46,236 nucleotides of DNA from a virus (IMGVR_UViG_3300005253_000040:1-46236); one strand, 5' to 3'; numbered from the stretch's first letter, positions 31,865 to 39,308 are shown. Made by a program: numbers and translations. Notes: generated from the letters alone by a model not told the origin.

Positions 31865-32527
31865 ATGCAAATAGTTTGTGCAATGGTACATAAGCCAGAA
31901 ATTGATGCGATTACAACAGAATACATCCTTGAAAAACAAAGGGGCACATGGAATAAGAACACTATCAAGTGGTGGGTAACAAATCATCACAAGGAAGAAA
32001 TTTTTGAGCAATCCAGGGAAGTGTTTCTAAGAAAGATATTCAACTTGGCATTTACCGAAGTAGACATTGAGATTCCAATTATTTTCATTCAAGCAGAGTC
32101 AGAAGATGAAGCAGACATTGTAATAGATTTCACACCAAGAGCAGAAGCAAAACACCATTCTACTAATCCCAGAGTTCTAGCATATGCAGGCTATCCTGAC
32201 GGCGTGCTCAAAGGAATCATGGTTATTTTTACAGACTGGGATTGGAACGTAACTGGAAACCTCAACATTATCTCTGTAATAATTCACGAACTACTTCATC
32301 TACTTGGACGTCCACATTCAGAAAGGGGTCTGTGGTTGGATATGATGGATCCTGCAATCAATTCCAAAATCAGAGAACTGTCTGATTGGGATGTTCTAGG
32401 ATTGGTAACTGCATATGGAGCTAGGGTGTATAGTTCTGATACAGGACATGACAGATTAGAAAAAGCTAACCGACATGGAAAAGAGAGACTAGCATTACAA
32501 GGTTTGACACCATTTGCTAAAGAGTAA
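31865..32527 (+). CDS. Matrixin-type zinc metalloprotease
   Basis: 220 residues from ATG 31865 (GTG 31856 possible). The zinc site HELLHLLGRPH (residues 141-151) is the metzincin consensus HExxHxxGxxH with catalytic E142 and three His ligands. A Met-turn LDMMDP follows at 159-163, as in family M10 (matrixins). The domain before it has the expected strands (DIVIDFTPRAEAKHH, KGIMVIFTDWDWN). No signal peptide or propeptide is seen. Thaumarchaeal cells are covered by a protein S-layer, so a peptidase could open the envelope at exit or entry. It is followed 43 bases later by a two-helix membrane protein with its own TATA box. The link to lysis is inference. Confidence 0.88.
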   Translation: MQIVCAMVHKPEIDAITTEYILEKQRGTWNKNTIKWWVTNHHKEEIFEQSREVFLRKIFNLAFTEVDIEIPIIFIQAESEDEADIVIDFTPRAEAKHHSTNPRVLAYAGYPDGVLKGIMVIFTDWDWNVTGNLNIISVIIHELLHLLGRPHSERGLWLDMMDPAINSKIRELSDWDVLGLVTAYGARVYSSDTGHDRLEKANRHGKERLALQGLTPFAKE

Positions 32528-32540
32528 TAAATAATCTCAG

Positions 32541-32548
32541 TTAAATAA
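32541..32548 (+). promoter_or_regulatory. TATA box for 32571
   Basis: TTAAATAA, 22 bases before the ATG at 32571, fits a leaderless message. No operator is adjacent, unlike the early operons. Confidence 0.58.
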
Positions 32549-32570
32549 CTAAATTCGCATTGGTCAACGT

Positions 32571-32783
32571 ATGAAGAAATTCAACTGGAAACTAGCCCAA
32601 GTCACTTTACTCAAAACTTTTGTTACAACATTTTTTACTCCATTTGTAGGCGTAACAGTGGTATTCAATCCTGAACTAATACAGAGTGTTTATGTAGCAT
32701 TATTCACTAGTGCTGTCATGTGTGGAATAGTCTTGGGACAAATTCTAGATAGGTATAAAAAACTCTTAGAGGAAAATCCATAA
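32571..32783 (+). CDS. Two-helix membrane protein, holin candidate
   Basis: 70 residues: basic start MKKFNWK, hydrophobic segments at about 12-32 (TLLKTFVTTFFTPFVGVTVVF) and 38-58 (QSVYVALFTSAVMCGIVLGQI), then a charged end (DRYKKLLEENP). This is the class II holin layout. It directly follows the metalloprotease, so the two may form a lysis pair. Other small membrane roles cannot be excluded. Confidence 0.65.
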   Translation: MKKFNWKLAQVTLLKTFVTTFFTPFVGVTVVFNPELIQSVYVALFTSAVMCGIVLGQILDRYKKLLEENP

Positions 32784-32908
32784 TGTCCGATCAAGAATCT
32801 ATAATATCTAAAATATGCAGAGGAACTACTCCTTTTTGTATTGATTTAGACGATAAAGATTCTTACGTAATTGAAGTTCCCAACAACGATCCAAACAGTG
32901 ATGACTAA
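32783..32908 (+). CDS. 41-residue acidic protein
   Basis: MSDQESIISKICRGTTPFCIDLDDKDSYVIEVPNND...: two cysteines and an acidic tail. TAATG overlap with the membrane protein gene. Possibly a regulator of it; unassigned. Confidence 0.6.
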   Translation: MSDQESIISKICRGTTPFCIDLDDKDSYVIEVPNNDPNSDD

Positions 32909-32940
32909 AGCCTTTTAACTAATTGTTATAATAAAAAACC

Positions 32941-33231
32941 ATGGGTAAAAAGAAAACTGGATCAAAAACCCTGGAATCATCTACTACAGAATCAACCTCT
33001 ACAGAACCAATCCCAGATCCTAATGATGCAGAACCACCAAAGCCAGCAGAATCTCCCAAACCAAAATCAGCCCCAAAGTTCAATGGTCCAACAATTATAC
33101 TCAAGGATATAGATGTAAAAGGTGGTGGAGTAGTATCAGTAACTTGTCTTGATAACAAAGTCCCAGTTGGCAAAATCCAGATAATTGCAATCAAAGCAGG
33201 TGATGCAACGTACGTATATCGAAGAGTCTGA
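32941..33231 (+). CDS. Pro/Lys-rich linker plus beta domain protein
   Basis: 96 residues. Residues 1-50 are low complexity (KKKTGSK, TTESTSTEPIPDP, PPKPAESPKPKSAPK), then come strands GPTIILKDIDVKGGGVVSVTCLDNKVPVGKIQIIAIKAG. It may tether a small beta domain to another protein. No family is recognised. Confidence 0.62.
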   Translation: MGKKKTGSKTLESSTTESTSTEPIPDPNDAEPPKPAESPKPKSAPKFNGPTIILKDIDVKGGGVVSVTCLDNKVPVGKIQIIAIKAGDATYVYRRV

Positions 33232-33250
33232 TCTTGTAGAGTGCTAGTAA

Positions 33251-33281
33251 AGTTAATTAAGTGCCCTATGTACCCCTCCTT
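33251..33281 (+). promoter_or_regulatory. Promoter with operator for 33282
   Basis: AGTTAATTAA (33251-33260) is followed directly by GTGCCCTATGTACCC (33261-33275), a variant of the common operator, then ATG at 33282. Confidence 0.65.
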
Positions 33282-33458
33282 ATGAGAATTGTTGAAGATT
33301 TTGAAGATTTAGGTTGGGTTCAAGTTAGTGCTAATAATAATGAATTTGATATTTTATTAATTAAATGTAAAAAATGCGGTTGTATAATCCCTAATGATGA
33401 AACAAGAAAATTACACATGAATTGGCATCTATCACTTGGAGATAAAAGTATTGAGTAA
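33282..33458 (+). CDS. 58-residue C2H2-like zinc protein
   Basis: IKCKKCGCIIPNDETRKLHMNWH gives Cys2-His2 ligands close to a classical finger. The ATG at 33282 is chosen because a GTG at 33261 lies in the operator. Probably a small DNA-binding regulator. Confidence 0.7.
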   Translation: MRIVEDFEDLGWVQVSANNNEFDILLIKCKKCGCIIPNDETRKLHMNWHLSLGDKSIE

Positions 33459-33699
33459 GCAAGGTTGCCAGCACTACGGACTGATTCTAGCAAACAAGAA
33501 AGGTGACTTTAAAGATCCTCTAATTCTCATGTACATCTGCCTAGCATGTGGAACACCACAACTAGTCTATCCAGTGGGACATTTTGAAAACAACAAGGTA
33601 GCCAAGGCTCAACTACTCAAGATGGCAAAGGATATCAAACTACCATCACTATCAAAAAGACAAGAATCAGAGCTGTTAAAAAAATACTCTACTTCTTAG
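33451..33699 (+). CDS. 82-residue zinc-binding protein
   Basis: TTG at 33451 overlaps the previous stop (a TTG at 33436 is an alternative). KQGCQHYGLILANKKG, then CLACGTPQLVYPVGHF, give C/H and CxxC ligands. A basic C-terminal helix follows. Ends facing the minus gene at 33689 with an 11-base overlap. Function unknown. Confidence 0.65.
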   Translation: MSKQGCQHYGLILANKKGDFKDPLILMYICLACGTPQLVYPVGHFENNKVAKAQLLKMAKDIKLPSLSKRQESELLKKYSTS

Positions 33700-33901
33700 A
33701 TTTCTTTGGCTTTGGCATGTGTTTTTCTATTAGAGGGATGATCTCATCTACATACCAAACTGCTTTCTGCAGTGCACTAGCAGCACGCTCTGCACCTTCA
33801 GGATTCTCATGTTCTATGGCATAGTCTAGTCCCTTTCTATATTCAGCAATTGCAATCTCGTACTTGTCCTTCTGATCGTGTAACCATTGTTCCATTTTCA
33901 T
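33689..33901 (-). CDS. 70-residue helical protein with own promoter
   Basis: Helical: MKMEQWLHDQKDKYEIAIAEYRKGL, then PEGAERAASALQKAVWYVDEIIPLIEKH, basic end PKPKKSKK. Starts ten bases from the operator at 33913. Pattern resembles helical repeats of a small adaptor; unassigned. Confidence 0.66.
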   Translation of the reverse strand: MKMEQWLHDQKDKYEIAIAEYRKGLDYAIEHENPEGAERAASALQKAVWYVDEIIPLIEKHMPKPKKSKK

Positions 33902-33902
33902 T

Positions 33903-33932
33903 AGTGTACAATGTGCCCATTGACTTAAATAA
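33903..33932 (-). promoter_or_regulatory. Promoter with operator for 33901
   Basis: On the minus strand ACTTATTTAAG (about 33922-33932) is followed by GTCAATGGGCACATTGTACAC, an operator variant whose GTGCCC core is at 33913-33918 on the plus strand. Confidence 0.6.
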
Positions 33933-33936
33933 GTAT

Positions 33937-34974
33937 CTATGATGTATAATCAGTCAGCAAAATCCTACCATCAATTTCTTGAAGCATCATTGTCAACCTA
34001 TTCTTCTGAGACTGGGTTATCTCATTAGTTGTAAAAATGTAGTTGTCAAGTGTCTTTATAGAATTTTTCAGCCTGGGAACATCTGTCTTTGCTAGTATCT
34101 TCAGATTCTGTTTGAGCATTCCAAATCCCTCTTCAGTAGGATCTCGAGCTAAACGAGTCTCCCAATTCTTATGTGCAGGACAGGATGCACACCCCATCCT
34201 ATCAATATTGTGTACAGAATATGTTGGATTCTGAGGAATGATGTATCTATGAAAGTATTCCAACACATCAACTGCCTTCCAGAACGACAACGGAGTTACA
34301 GCTTGCATTGGATATGGACGTCTAGATTTAATCAGGTAGGAACGACATCTCTGTAGAACCCCCAGGCTACGTATCTGAGATTCCTGTGCTCTGGTTCCTA
34401 TGAAGTGACAGTCATATCTCTGATCTTTGGGGAGACTCTTGAGAAATGCGTTGATAGAGTCTTTTTTGAGTATCTTACAGCACTCAGGTATGTTACTTTC
34501 CTTGTAGGAACCTGTAACTTTTCTTGCAGTTCTGCGGAAATTAGGCAGGTGTCCAACCTTCTTTGCAACGGACCATACAGTGTACATGTGACCATTCTCA
34601 TCTTCAGGCGGATAGAATATTCTGAAACAGTTCTCAATATCGAGCCACTTGTTGAATGCATCCCAGTAGGCTTTCTCTTCTTTGTACACATTCAACGTAT
34701 GGTTCAACCACACGTCAATCATAGGTATATCTAACTCCTTACAGACTCTCCAAATCAAATGAACCAATACTATAGAATCCTTCCCATGACTAGAAGCAAC
34801 ATAACATTTAGTGTAATGTTCCAGATGACCTTTGATTAGTCTGATAGACTCTTCTTCCTTCTCTTCAAATGTACCTCTCATCTTGGCATGTAACTCATAA
34901 GGAAACAGCACAAAGGTCTTTGGCTTCTTCTCTGGTATCAGTCTCTTTTCAGGGAATATCCGTAGACTCATCAA
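33937..34974 (-). CDS. PAPS-reductase-family protein (PP-loop, iron-sulfur type)
   Basis: 345 residues. The PP-loop SSHGKDS (61-67) binds and adenylates or cleaves nucleotide substrates. GTRAQESQIRS (193-203) is the second family hallmark. C165/C166 together with C262/C265 make the CC...CxxC set that holds a 4Fe-4S cluster in APS reductases. Viral relatives are often suspected in DNA or RNA sulfur modification or other base modification (DndC belongs here) and may help evade restriction, rather than in sulfate assimilation. No other dnd genes are nearby. It lies at the end of a minus operon under a GTGCCC operator. Confidence 0.85.
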   Translation of the reverse strand: MMSLRIFPEKRLIPEKKPKTFVLFPYELHAKMRGTFEEKEEESIRLIKGHLEHYTKCYVASSHGKDSIVLVHLIWRVCKELDIPMIDVWLNHTLNVYKEEKAYWDAFNKWLDIENCFRIFYPPEDENGHMYTVWSVAKKVGHLPNFRRTARKVTGSYKESNIPECCKILKKDSINAFLKSLPKDQRYDCHFIGTRAQESQIRSLGVLQRCRSYLIKSRRPYPMQAVTPLSFWKAVDVLEYFHRYIIPQNPTYSVHNIDRMGCASCPAHKNWETRLARDPTEEGFGMLKQNLKILAKTDVPRLKNSIKTLDNYIFTTNEITQSQKNRLTMMLQEIDGRILLTDYTS

Positions 34975-34995
34975 TTACATTACACATTCTACCAA

Positions 34996-35211
34996 TTAAG
35001 TCTCTTTTACAGTAACAATAGCAATATCCTGTACATAATCAAGCATCACTTTCTCTACTATTCCCTCTTCAGCACGAAGATCTTGTCGTATCAACTGAGC
35101 ACCAATATTCCTTCTATAACACACATAATCTCCCTTTATAGGAATTCTAATGGAATCATCATAAATGTTGCAGAGAATCATATTACTTGAATCTGCTATA
35201 ATGACCTTCAT
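34996..35211 (-). CDS. 71-residue beta-rich protein
   Basis: MKVIIADSSNMILCNIYDDSIRIPIKGDYVCYRRN then VEKVMLDYVQDIAIVTVKE. Looks like a small beta-barrel (SH3/OB-like). Overlaps the upstream stop by ATGA. Unassigned. Confidence 0.66.
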   Translation of the reverse strand: MKVIIADSSNMILCNIYDDSIRIPIKGDYVCYRRNIGAQLIRQDLRAEEGIVEKVMLDYVQDIAIVTVKET

Positions 35212-35369
35212 TTCTTATCCAATCCCTCTAGAATACGCAACATCTCCACTTGAGACTCTATCAATGATATAGACTGCTCTAGAGTATTGACCGATTTATC
35301 AGTAAGGATATCATCACAGGTAAGGTGAATCACATTTACTATTCCTTTACTGCCTTCAGAACATTTCAT
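35208..35369 (-). CDS. 53-residue protein
   Basis: MKCSEGSKGIVNVIHLTCDDILTDKS, then a helical heptad-like part VNTLEQSISLIESQVEMLRILEGLDKK, likely a dimer-forming helix. Overlaps the next start. It belongs to the minus operon headed by the gene at 35828. Confidence 0.62.
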   Translation of the reverse strand: MKCSEGSKGIVNVIHLTCDDILTDKSVNTLEQSISLIESQVEMLRILEGLDKK

Positions 35370-35382
35370 GCCTTGATATCTT

Positions 35383-35598
35383 CTAAACCTCTATTTCTAA
35401 TTCGTATTCCACTTGCATATTATTAATTATAATTCTTAATGGTATGATTGTTATTCCTTTACTAACTGTAATTTTATGACAATGTTGTGCCTGTTCCAAG
35501 GCAATAGGATAAACACCTGATATTGCACCATGTTCTATAACTAGTGGTCTCACCACTTTGAGTCTATTATCATCCATTACGCTTTTTTCAGGTTTCAT
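35383..35598 (-). CDS. 71-residue beta-rich protein
   Basis: LKVVRPLVIEHGAISGVYPIALEQAQHCHKITVSKGITIIPLRIIINNMQVEYELEIEV shows many short strands. Start overlaps the upstream stop (ATGA). Unassigned. Confidence 0.63.
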   Translation of the reverse strand: MKPEKSVMDDNRLKVVRPLVIEHGAISGVYPIALEQAQHCHKITVSKGITIIPLRIIINNMQVEYELEIEV

Positions 35599-35828
35599 GC
35601 CTTGATATCCTTCTCACTCATAGGTGGAGCAGTACATTCCTTCATAGGATTAGTATCTCTAGTAGTAACAATGAATATCATCTTATCACCTTGTTTTTTG
35701 ATATGGTCTTCAAGATCATTCAGATATGACAAAGCAATGTTGCGTTCTTCAAGAGTAAGGCTTGGTTCTAGTAATCTTTGTAGATAATGTGCATACTCTG
35801 ATTTCTCTTTAGCAAATTTAGTTTTCAT
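35595..35828 (-). CDS. 77-residue helical protein, first gene of operon
   Basis: ATG at 35828 is chosen because the ATG at 35867 lies inside the operator. KFAKEKSEYAHYLQRLLEPSLTLEERNIALSYLNDLEDHIKKQ is helical, followed by MIFIVTTRDTNPMKEC. Unassigned. Confidence 0.66.
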   Translation of the reverse strand: MKTKFAKEKSEYAHYLQRLLEPSLTLEERNIALSYLNDLEDHIKKQGDKMIFIVTTRDTNPMKECTAPPMSEKDIKA

Positions 35829-35848
35829 ACAGTAGAGACAACACACTA

Positions 35849-35886
35849 TTATTAAAATGTGCCCCATGGGTACTACTTTTATATCA
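35849..35886. promoter_or_regulatory. Divergent promoter with operator
   Basis: GTGCCCCATGGGTAC at 35859-35873 lies between a plus-facing TTATTAAAAT (about 35849-35858) and a minus-facing GATATAAAAG (about 35877-35886). The arrangement repeats that at 45574-45608. Confidence 0.75.
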
Positions 35887-35906
35887 CATTAAACTACGAA
35901 TAACTA

Positions 35907-36026
35907 GTGAAAAAGAAGATTATCAGCCCTAAATTTGTAAGTCCACAAATAAACATTGTAGATGCAGTCAACGACTGGTGGCGACCTCTACATCTGGTAT
36001 TTTTAGACAATAAGGAGTATGATTAA
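35907..36026 (+). CDS. 39-residue protein leading the packaging operon
   Basis: GTG start, MKKKIISPKFVSPQINIVDAVNDWWRPLHLVFLDNKEYD, ending two bases before the next gene. Trp-rich and short. It may only be a leader; unassigned. Confidence 0.5.
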   Translation: MKKKIISPKFVSPQINIVDAVNDWWRPLHLVFLDNKEYD

Positions 36027-36028
36027 TC

Positions 36029-36724
36029 ATGGCAACAAAGAAAAAACCCACTAAGAGAAGCAGACCCCAGAAAGCAAAGACTGGTAGGAAGGACTCTAAA
36101 GCAAAGGTAGAGCAGGATATCAAACTAAGACAATTATACAGTCAAGATGGAATCACTCCCTGGAGTGCATCACAAGAAGTACACTGTGGATATGAATATG
36201 CAGTAAAGAAGTTCAAAGAGTTTGGCCAAGAACTCACAGATGCAGAGGATGAGAACTGGATTGAGAGACAAGACAAAGTACGCAAGAGATCACTAGAGGG
36301 ACTATCTATACAAATCAAAGATGCTGAAGTGCAAATCAAAGGTACAGAGAAGAGACTAGAAAAGAGCAGAGACATGCAGGAATCACTAATAGATACCATG
36401 GTAGAGAATGTTCAGAATACCGAGCTTGGTGGAATTATAGAAGATGCAATAGGCAGAGTAGCAGATGCCAAAGTAGTAATGGTAATATTCAAGCAACTCA
36501 CCAATGATATCAATATGTGGAAGAATTATGGTTATCTAGTTGAACAAGTACAGAGCACTCTGAATAGAGAGCGTGTATTCAAAGCAGAACTGCAAATGCA
36601 GTATGACGGTATAGAGATTATGCCACCACCATCAGCAGTATTGGAAGCAGAGATAGAGAAACACATTGCATCCAAAAATGATTTATTTGCACCAAAGATT
36701 CCACAACCAGAGGTAAAGCCATGA
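36029..36724 (+). CDS. Putative terminase small subunit or packaging adaptor
   Basis: 231 residues. A very basic N-terminus (TKKKPTKRSRPQKAKTGRKDSKAK) is followed by a helical region with a helix-turn-helix feel (DIKLRQLYSQDGITPWSASQEVHCGYEYAVKKF), then a long coiled coil. A DNA-binding N-terminus plus an oligomerising helix matches small terminase subunits, and it precedes the large subunit in the same operon. Assigned by position and shape only. Confidence 0.55.
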   Translation: MATKKKPTKRSRPQKAKTGRKDSKAKVEQDIKLRQLYSQDGITPWSASQEVHCGYEYAVKKFKEFGQELTDAEDENWIERQDKVRKRSLEGLSIQIKDAEVQIKGTEKRLEKSRDMQESLIDTMVENVQNTELGGIIEDAIGRVADAKVVMVIFKQLTNDINMWKNYGYLVEQVQSTLNRERVFKAELQMQYDGIEIMPPPSAVLEAEIEKHIASKNDLFAPKIPQPEVKP

Positions 36725-36915
36725 TAGAGTTTTGGCAAGTGGCATTCTTTGTGCTCTCATTATGGGTCATCTATTATTGGACTATACCAGTTGTAAGACC
36801 TTCAGTAATAGATATCCAATTCAAACATTTCATAGAGGATGAAACTATAAATGCACTTAGACGCGACAAGCAACAGAGAATTAGATTAGGATTGGAGCCA
36901 GTGATAAAGACATGA
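36721..36915 (+). CDS. 64-residue single-span membrane protein
   Basis: One hydrophobic segment at about 5-28 (WQVAFFVLSLWVIYYWTIPVV), then a charged cytoplasmic-type tail (EDETINALRRDKQQRIRLG). Overlaps its neighbours by ATGA. Could anchor packaging or lysis partners; function unknown. Confidence 0.65.
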   Translation: MIEFWQVAFFVLSLWVIYYWTIPVVRPSVIDIQFKHFIEDETINALRRDKQQRIRLGLEPVIKT

Positions 36916-37352
36916 AAAAACTACTACTCACATTATCACTTGCTTTGATGGTTGCAGTAATTCCATTGACTTATGCAATGTCATGGGATATGCCAGAGGA
37001 ACCAGAAGTACATTTCAAGGCATCAACACCAAAAATGGTACAAATATGGAATCAGTTTACTGTCAGTCTCATTGCAGTGGATGATAGAACAGCTTACTGT
37101 ACATGTGCCCCACCAATAACACCACTACATGGAGCAAATGTCACTACAATAGTGACACTATCTGATAATCCCGAAATAATAACTGAACTTCATGGAAAAA
37201 CAAATGCACATGGAAAATATGTAGTTGGAGAACTGGTACGATCTTTTGAATACACTAATGATACTCAATACAACATGACTATCTCAGTTCAGTATGGTGA
37301 TTCTACAAATACTCAAGTCTCCCAGTTTTGGACATATGTACGGGGTGGGTAG
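36912..37352 (+). CDS. Secreted Ig-like protein
   Basis: 146 residues with a signal peptide at 1-22 (MKKLLLTLSLALMVAVIPLTYA). The mature part has CTCAPPITPLHGANVTTIVTLSD and GKTNAHGKYVVGELVRSFEY, typical of a beta-sandwich of bacterial Ig-like/CNA-B style, plus N-glycosylation-type sites (NVT, NDT, NMT). Would act outside the host membrane, for example as a surface or adhesion protein. Odd to find in a terminase operon; the ATG overlaps the preceding stop. Confidence 0.7.
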   Translation: MKKLLLTLSLALMVAVIPLTYAMSWDMPEEPEVHFKASTPKMVQIWNQFTVSLIAVDDRTAYCTCAPPITPLHGANVTTIVTLSDNPEIITELHGKTNAHGKYVVGELVRSFEYTNDTQYNMTISVQYGDSTNTQVSQFWTYVRGG

Positions 37353-37439
37353 ATGAAAATAACAATAACAGAAGAGCAAATTGAATCTATTGAAGTAGAT
37401 CCTATGACTTGGAAATTAAAGAAAGTGATACTCAAATGA
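37353..37439 (+). CDS. 28-residue short frame
   Basis: MKITITEEQIESIEVDPMTWKLKKVILK directly follows the stop of the secreted protein and overlaps the next ATG. Too short to assign, kept because of the perfect operon spacing. Confidence 0.4.
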   Translation: MKITITEEQIESIEVDPMTWKLKKVILK

Positions 37440-37609
37440 CAGAAACTTGCAAATGTAGATGTCATAAAGGGAATCTTGGAATTTGCCTATGGTGTCAAGG
37501 CCAACCATGTAGTGAATTTCATCCATTATTTCCAAACATCAAATCTAATTACAAAGATACTCGTGTAATTGATACCCTTGTAACCCTAAGAAGAGATAGC
37601 AATGCCTGA
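37436..37609 (+). CDS. 57-residue Cys-rich zinc protein
   Basis: MTETCKCRCHKGNLGICLWCQGQPC has seven cysteines and a His in about 25 residues, a probable zinc cluster. The ATG at 37436 overlaps the preceding stop; the earlier TTG is less likely. Function unknown. Confidence 0.65.
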   Translation: MTETCKCRCHKGNLGICLWCQGQPCSEFHPLFPNIKSNYKDTRVIDTLVTLRRDSNA

Positions 37610-37757
37610 CGTAGCACAACAAACCAAACCATCTGTACCAATGAAGTGTCCTGAGTGTGGCAGTGAAGATTCTTTATTTAGATTGCCAAGAGATACAGGT
37701 AAGAAAGAATCTAGTTTTGCATGTCTATGTTGTGACTTTTGGATAGTGTTGCCATAA
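37602..37757 (+). CDS. 51-residue zinc-ribbon protein
   Basis: MKCPECGSEDSLFRLPRDTGKKESSFACLCCDFW has two CxxC pairs as in TFIIS/TFIIB-like ribbons. Overlaps both neighbours. Nucleic-acid binding is possible. Confidence 0.7.
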   Translation: MPDVAQQTKPSVPMKCPECGSEDSLFRLPRDTGKKESSFACLCCDFWIVLP

Positions 37758-38071
37758 TGTTTGGAAGAGTAACCATCTATGTTGACAGTGAAGTAGTAAC
37801 ATCATTCAAAGGAGACTTGGATCAATGGATGTATAGACATGAGTTTAAAGTAGCACGCCACGCTGCCTTACCACAGTATGGAGTAGGAGATATTCCAGAA
37901 CCACAACTAACTACTCACAGGACTCTTACACTAAAACTTCAAGCTCAATTACTTGGCTCCAATCCTGAACCATACATCTGCTTGTTCTTCTACAACTATG
38001 ACAACCCAACAGAGAAGCAGATGGGGTTGGACGTAGCTATGGCTCAAGGCCAGATGAGGAACATACTATGA
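37757..38071 (+). CDS. 104-residue mixed alpha/beta protein
   Basis: From the ATG at 37757 (TAATG overlap). FGRVTIYVDSEVVTSFKGDLDQWMYRHEF, then TLTLKLQAQLLGSNPEPYICLFFYNYD. No family is recognised. Lies in the packaging operon. Confidence 0.65.
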   Translation: MFGRVTIYVDSEVVTSFKGDLDQWMYRHEFKVARHAALPQYGVGDIPEPQLTTHRTLTLKLQAQLLGSNPEPYICLFFYNYDNPTEKQMGLDVAMAQGQMRNIL

Positions 38072-38148
38072 AGTGTGATGACTGTGATTTTGAATGTGCG
38101 TGCTGGGAGACAATGTCAAAACATTACTATAATCATGGAAAAAAATAA
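38068..38148 (+). CDS. 26-residue C2H2-type mini zinc finger
   Basis: MKCDDCDFECACWETMSKHYYNH has Cys2 and two His with finger-like spacing. Starts on the previous stop (ATGA). Very short but the metal pattern and overlap support it. Confidence 0.5.
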   Translation: MKCDDCDFECACWETMSKHYYNHGKK

Positions 38149-38259
38149 TTGAATAATAAAGGTTGTAAAATATGTGGGAAGCCTGAGATGTATAGAACCC
38201 TCTTGGGTTGGTTTTGTCTTAGACATTGGGAAGCACTTCGTAGCAAGGAGAGTCATTGA
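38149..38259 (+). CDS. 36-residue zinc finger
   Basis: TTG start right after the previous stop. CKICGKPEMYRTLLGWFCLRHWE gives CxxC and C..H ligands. Overlaps the terminase ATPase start by four bases. Function unknown. Confidence 0.55.
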   Translation: MNNKGCKICGKPEMYRTLLGWFCLRHWEALRSKESH

Positions 38260-39308
38260 AAAACAATAACTTCCTGCAACAGAAATTTAAGGCCAACAAT
38301 GATCTCTTAGAGAAGAAACTAGCCAAGGCCATTGCTAGAATTGCATCTCTAACATCACTATATCTCCCACTGGATGTTCCATTCAACATCCAAAAGTTCT
38401 ACAATGAGCTTGGCAATCCATTCTTCAACTCGCTAACCAAGGAGCAGATTATCCTGCTAGCACCACTACAAATCAAGATATGGAATCTGCATATCAAGTT
38501 CAAACTATTACTAATTCTAAAGTCACAGAAGATTGGCATCTCATCGCTCTGCATTCTCATTACTCTATGGCATGCACTGACTGACTGCATGGGAATGGAA
38601 CTAATCATCCAAGCTCAGTCAGATGAGCAGGCAAAGTCACATGCACAGGATTTTAGAAGAATTTTGTCTGGCTCACCAAAGTACAAAGACTATCTCATAT
38701 CAAAAGAGTTCACACAGCTAGGACTGCTTAGGGATGAAGTTACAAAGGTGCATACAATCTATCTACACAATCCAAAGAACCCCCGTTTGCCAACCAAGAT
38801 AATTATTGTAGGAATGTCTCCAGGAGCATTGCTATCTCACAAGAGAGTTGGCTTCGTCTGGTCTTCAGACCTATCTATCTCTGGCCTTACATCTGAGAGA
38901 CAGAACCTAGTCTGGGCTGCAATGCTTTCACGTAGAGCCAATTCACAAGGTCCAGTAATTGTTGAATGTCCTGCAAGAGCACCAGCAGGTCCAGTGTATG
39001 ATACTTGGGAAAAGTACGAGCAGAAACTGATTGACAAAGTAAAGCTACGTCCTGACTATGACTTTTACTGCTTCAAGTTCAAGTATGATCTTGGAATCAG
39101 AGATGGATTCTTTGATGAGGAATTCATAGAGTCTGAGAAAGACAAGTACGGCGCATTGTTTGGAACATTCTATGAAGCAGACTTTTTTGCATCAGATACA
39201 GTGTGGTATGAAGAGGGACACTTTGCCAACAAAACTGATGAAGCAACTGATTTATTCTTAGAGTTCAATCCAGTAGATGATAGTGTTAGTAACTTGAAGG
39301 ATGATTAG
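38256..39308 (+). CDS. terL: Terminase large subunit, ATPase part (split)
   Basis: 350 residues that power DNA packaging by ATP hydrolysis. LLILKSQKIGIS (85-96) is the variant Walker A of terminases (K-S-R/Q-x-G-I-S). Residues 184-209 (IVGMSPGALLSHKRVGFVWSSDLSIS) match the stretch leading to Walker B, but the usual Asp-Glu pair reads Asp-Leu (D205). VIVECPARAPAGPVYDTWEKY (234-254) matches coupling motif III. The protein ends soon after the ATPase domain, with no nuclease domain; that domain is encoded separately at 40296. Starts with TTG. Confidence 0.85.
   Translation: MKNNNFLQQKFKANNDLLEKKLAKAIARIASLTSLYLPLDVPFNIQKFYNELGNPFFNSLTKEQIILLAPLQIKIWNLHIKFKLLLILKSQKIGISSLCILITLWHALTDCMGMELIIQAQSDEQAKSHAQDFRRILSGSPKYKDYLISKEFTQLGLLRDEVTKVHTIYLHNPKNPRLPTKIIIVGMSPGALLSHKRVGFVWSSDLSISGLTSERQNLVWAAMLSRRANSQGPVIVECPARAPAGPVYDTWEKYEQKLIDKVKLRPDYDFYCFKFKYDLGIRDGFFDEEFIESEKDKYGALFGTFYEADFFASDTVWYEEGHFANKTDEATDLFLEFNPVDDSVSNLKDD

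Noticed and set aside
35595-35867. Longer start for the helical gene at 35828
   Set aside because: The upstream ATG lies within the operator and TATA spacing, so it would be before the transcription start.
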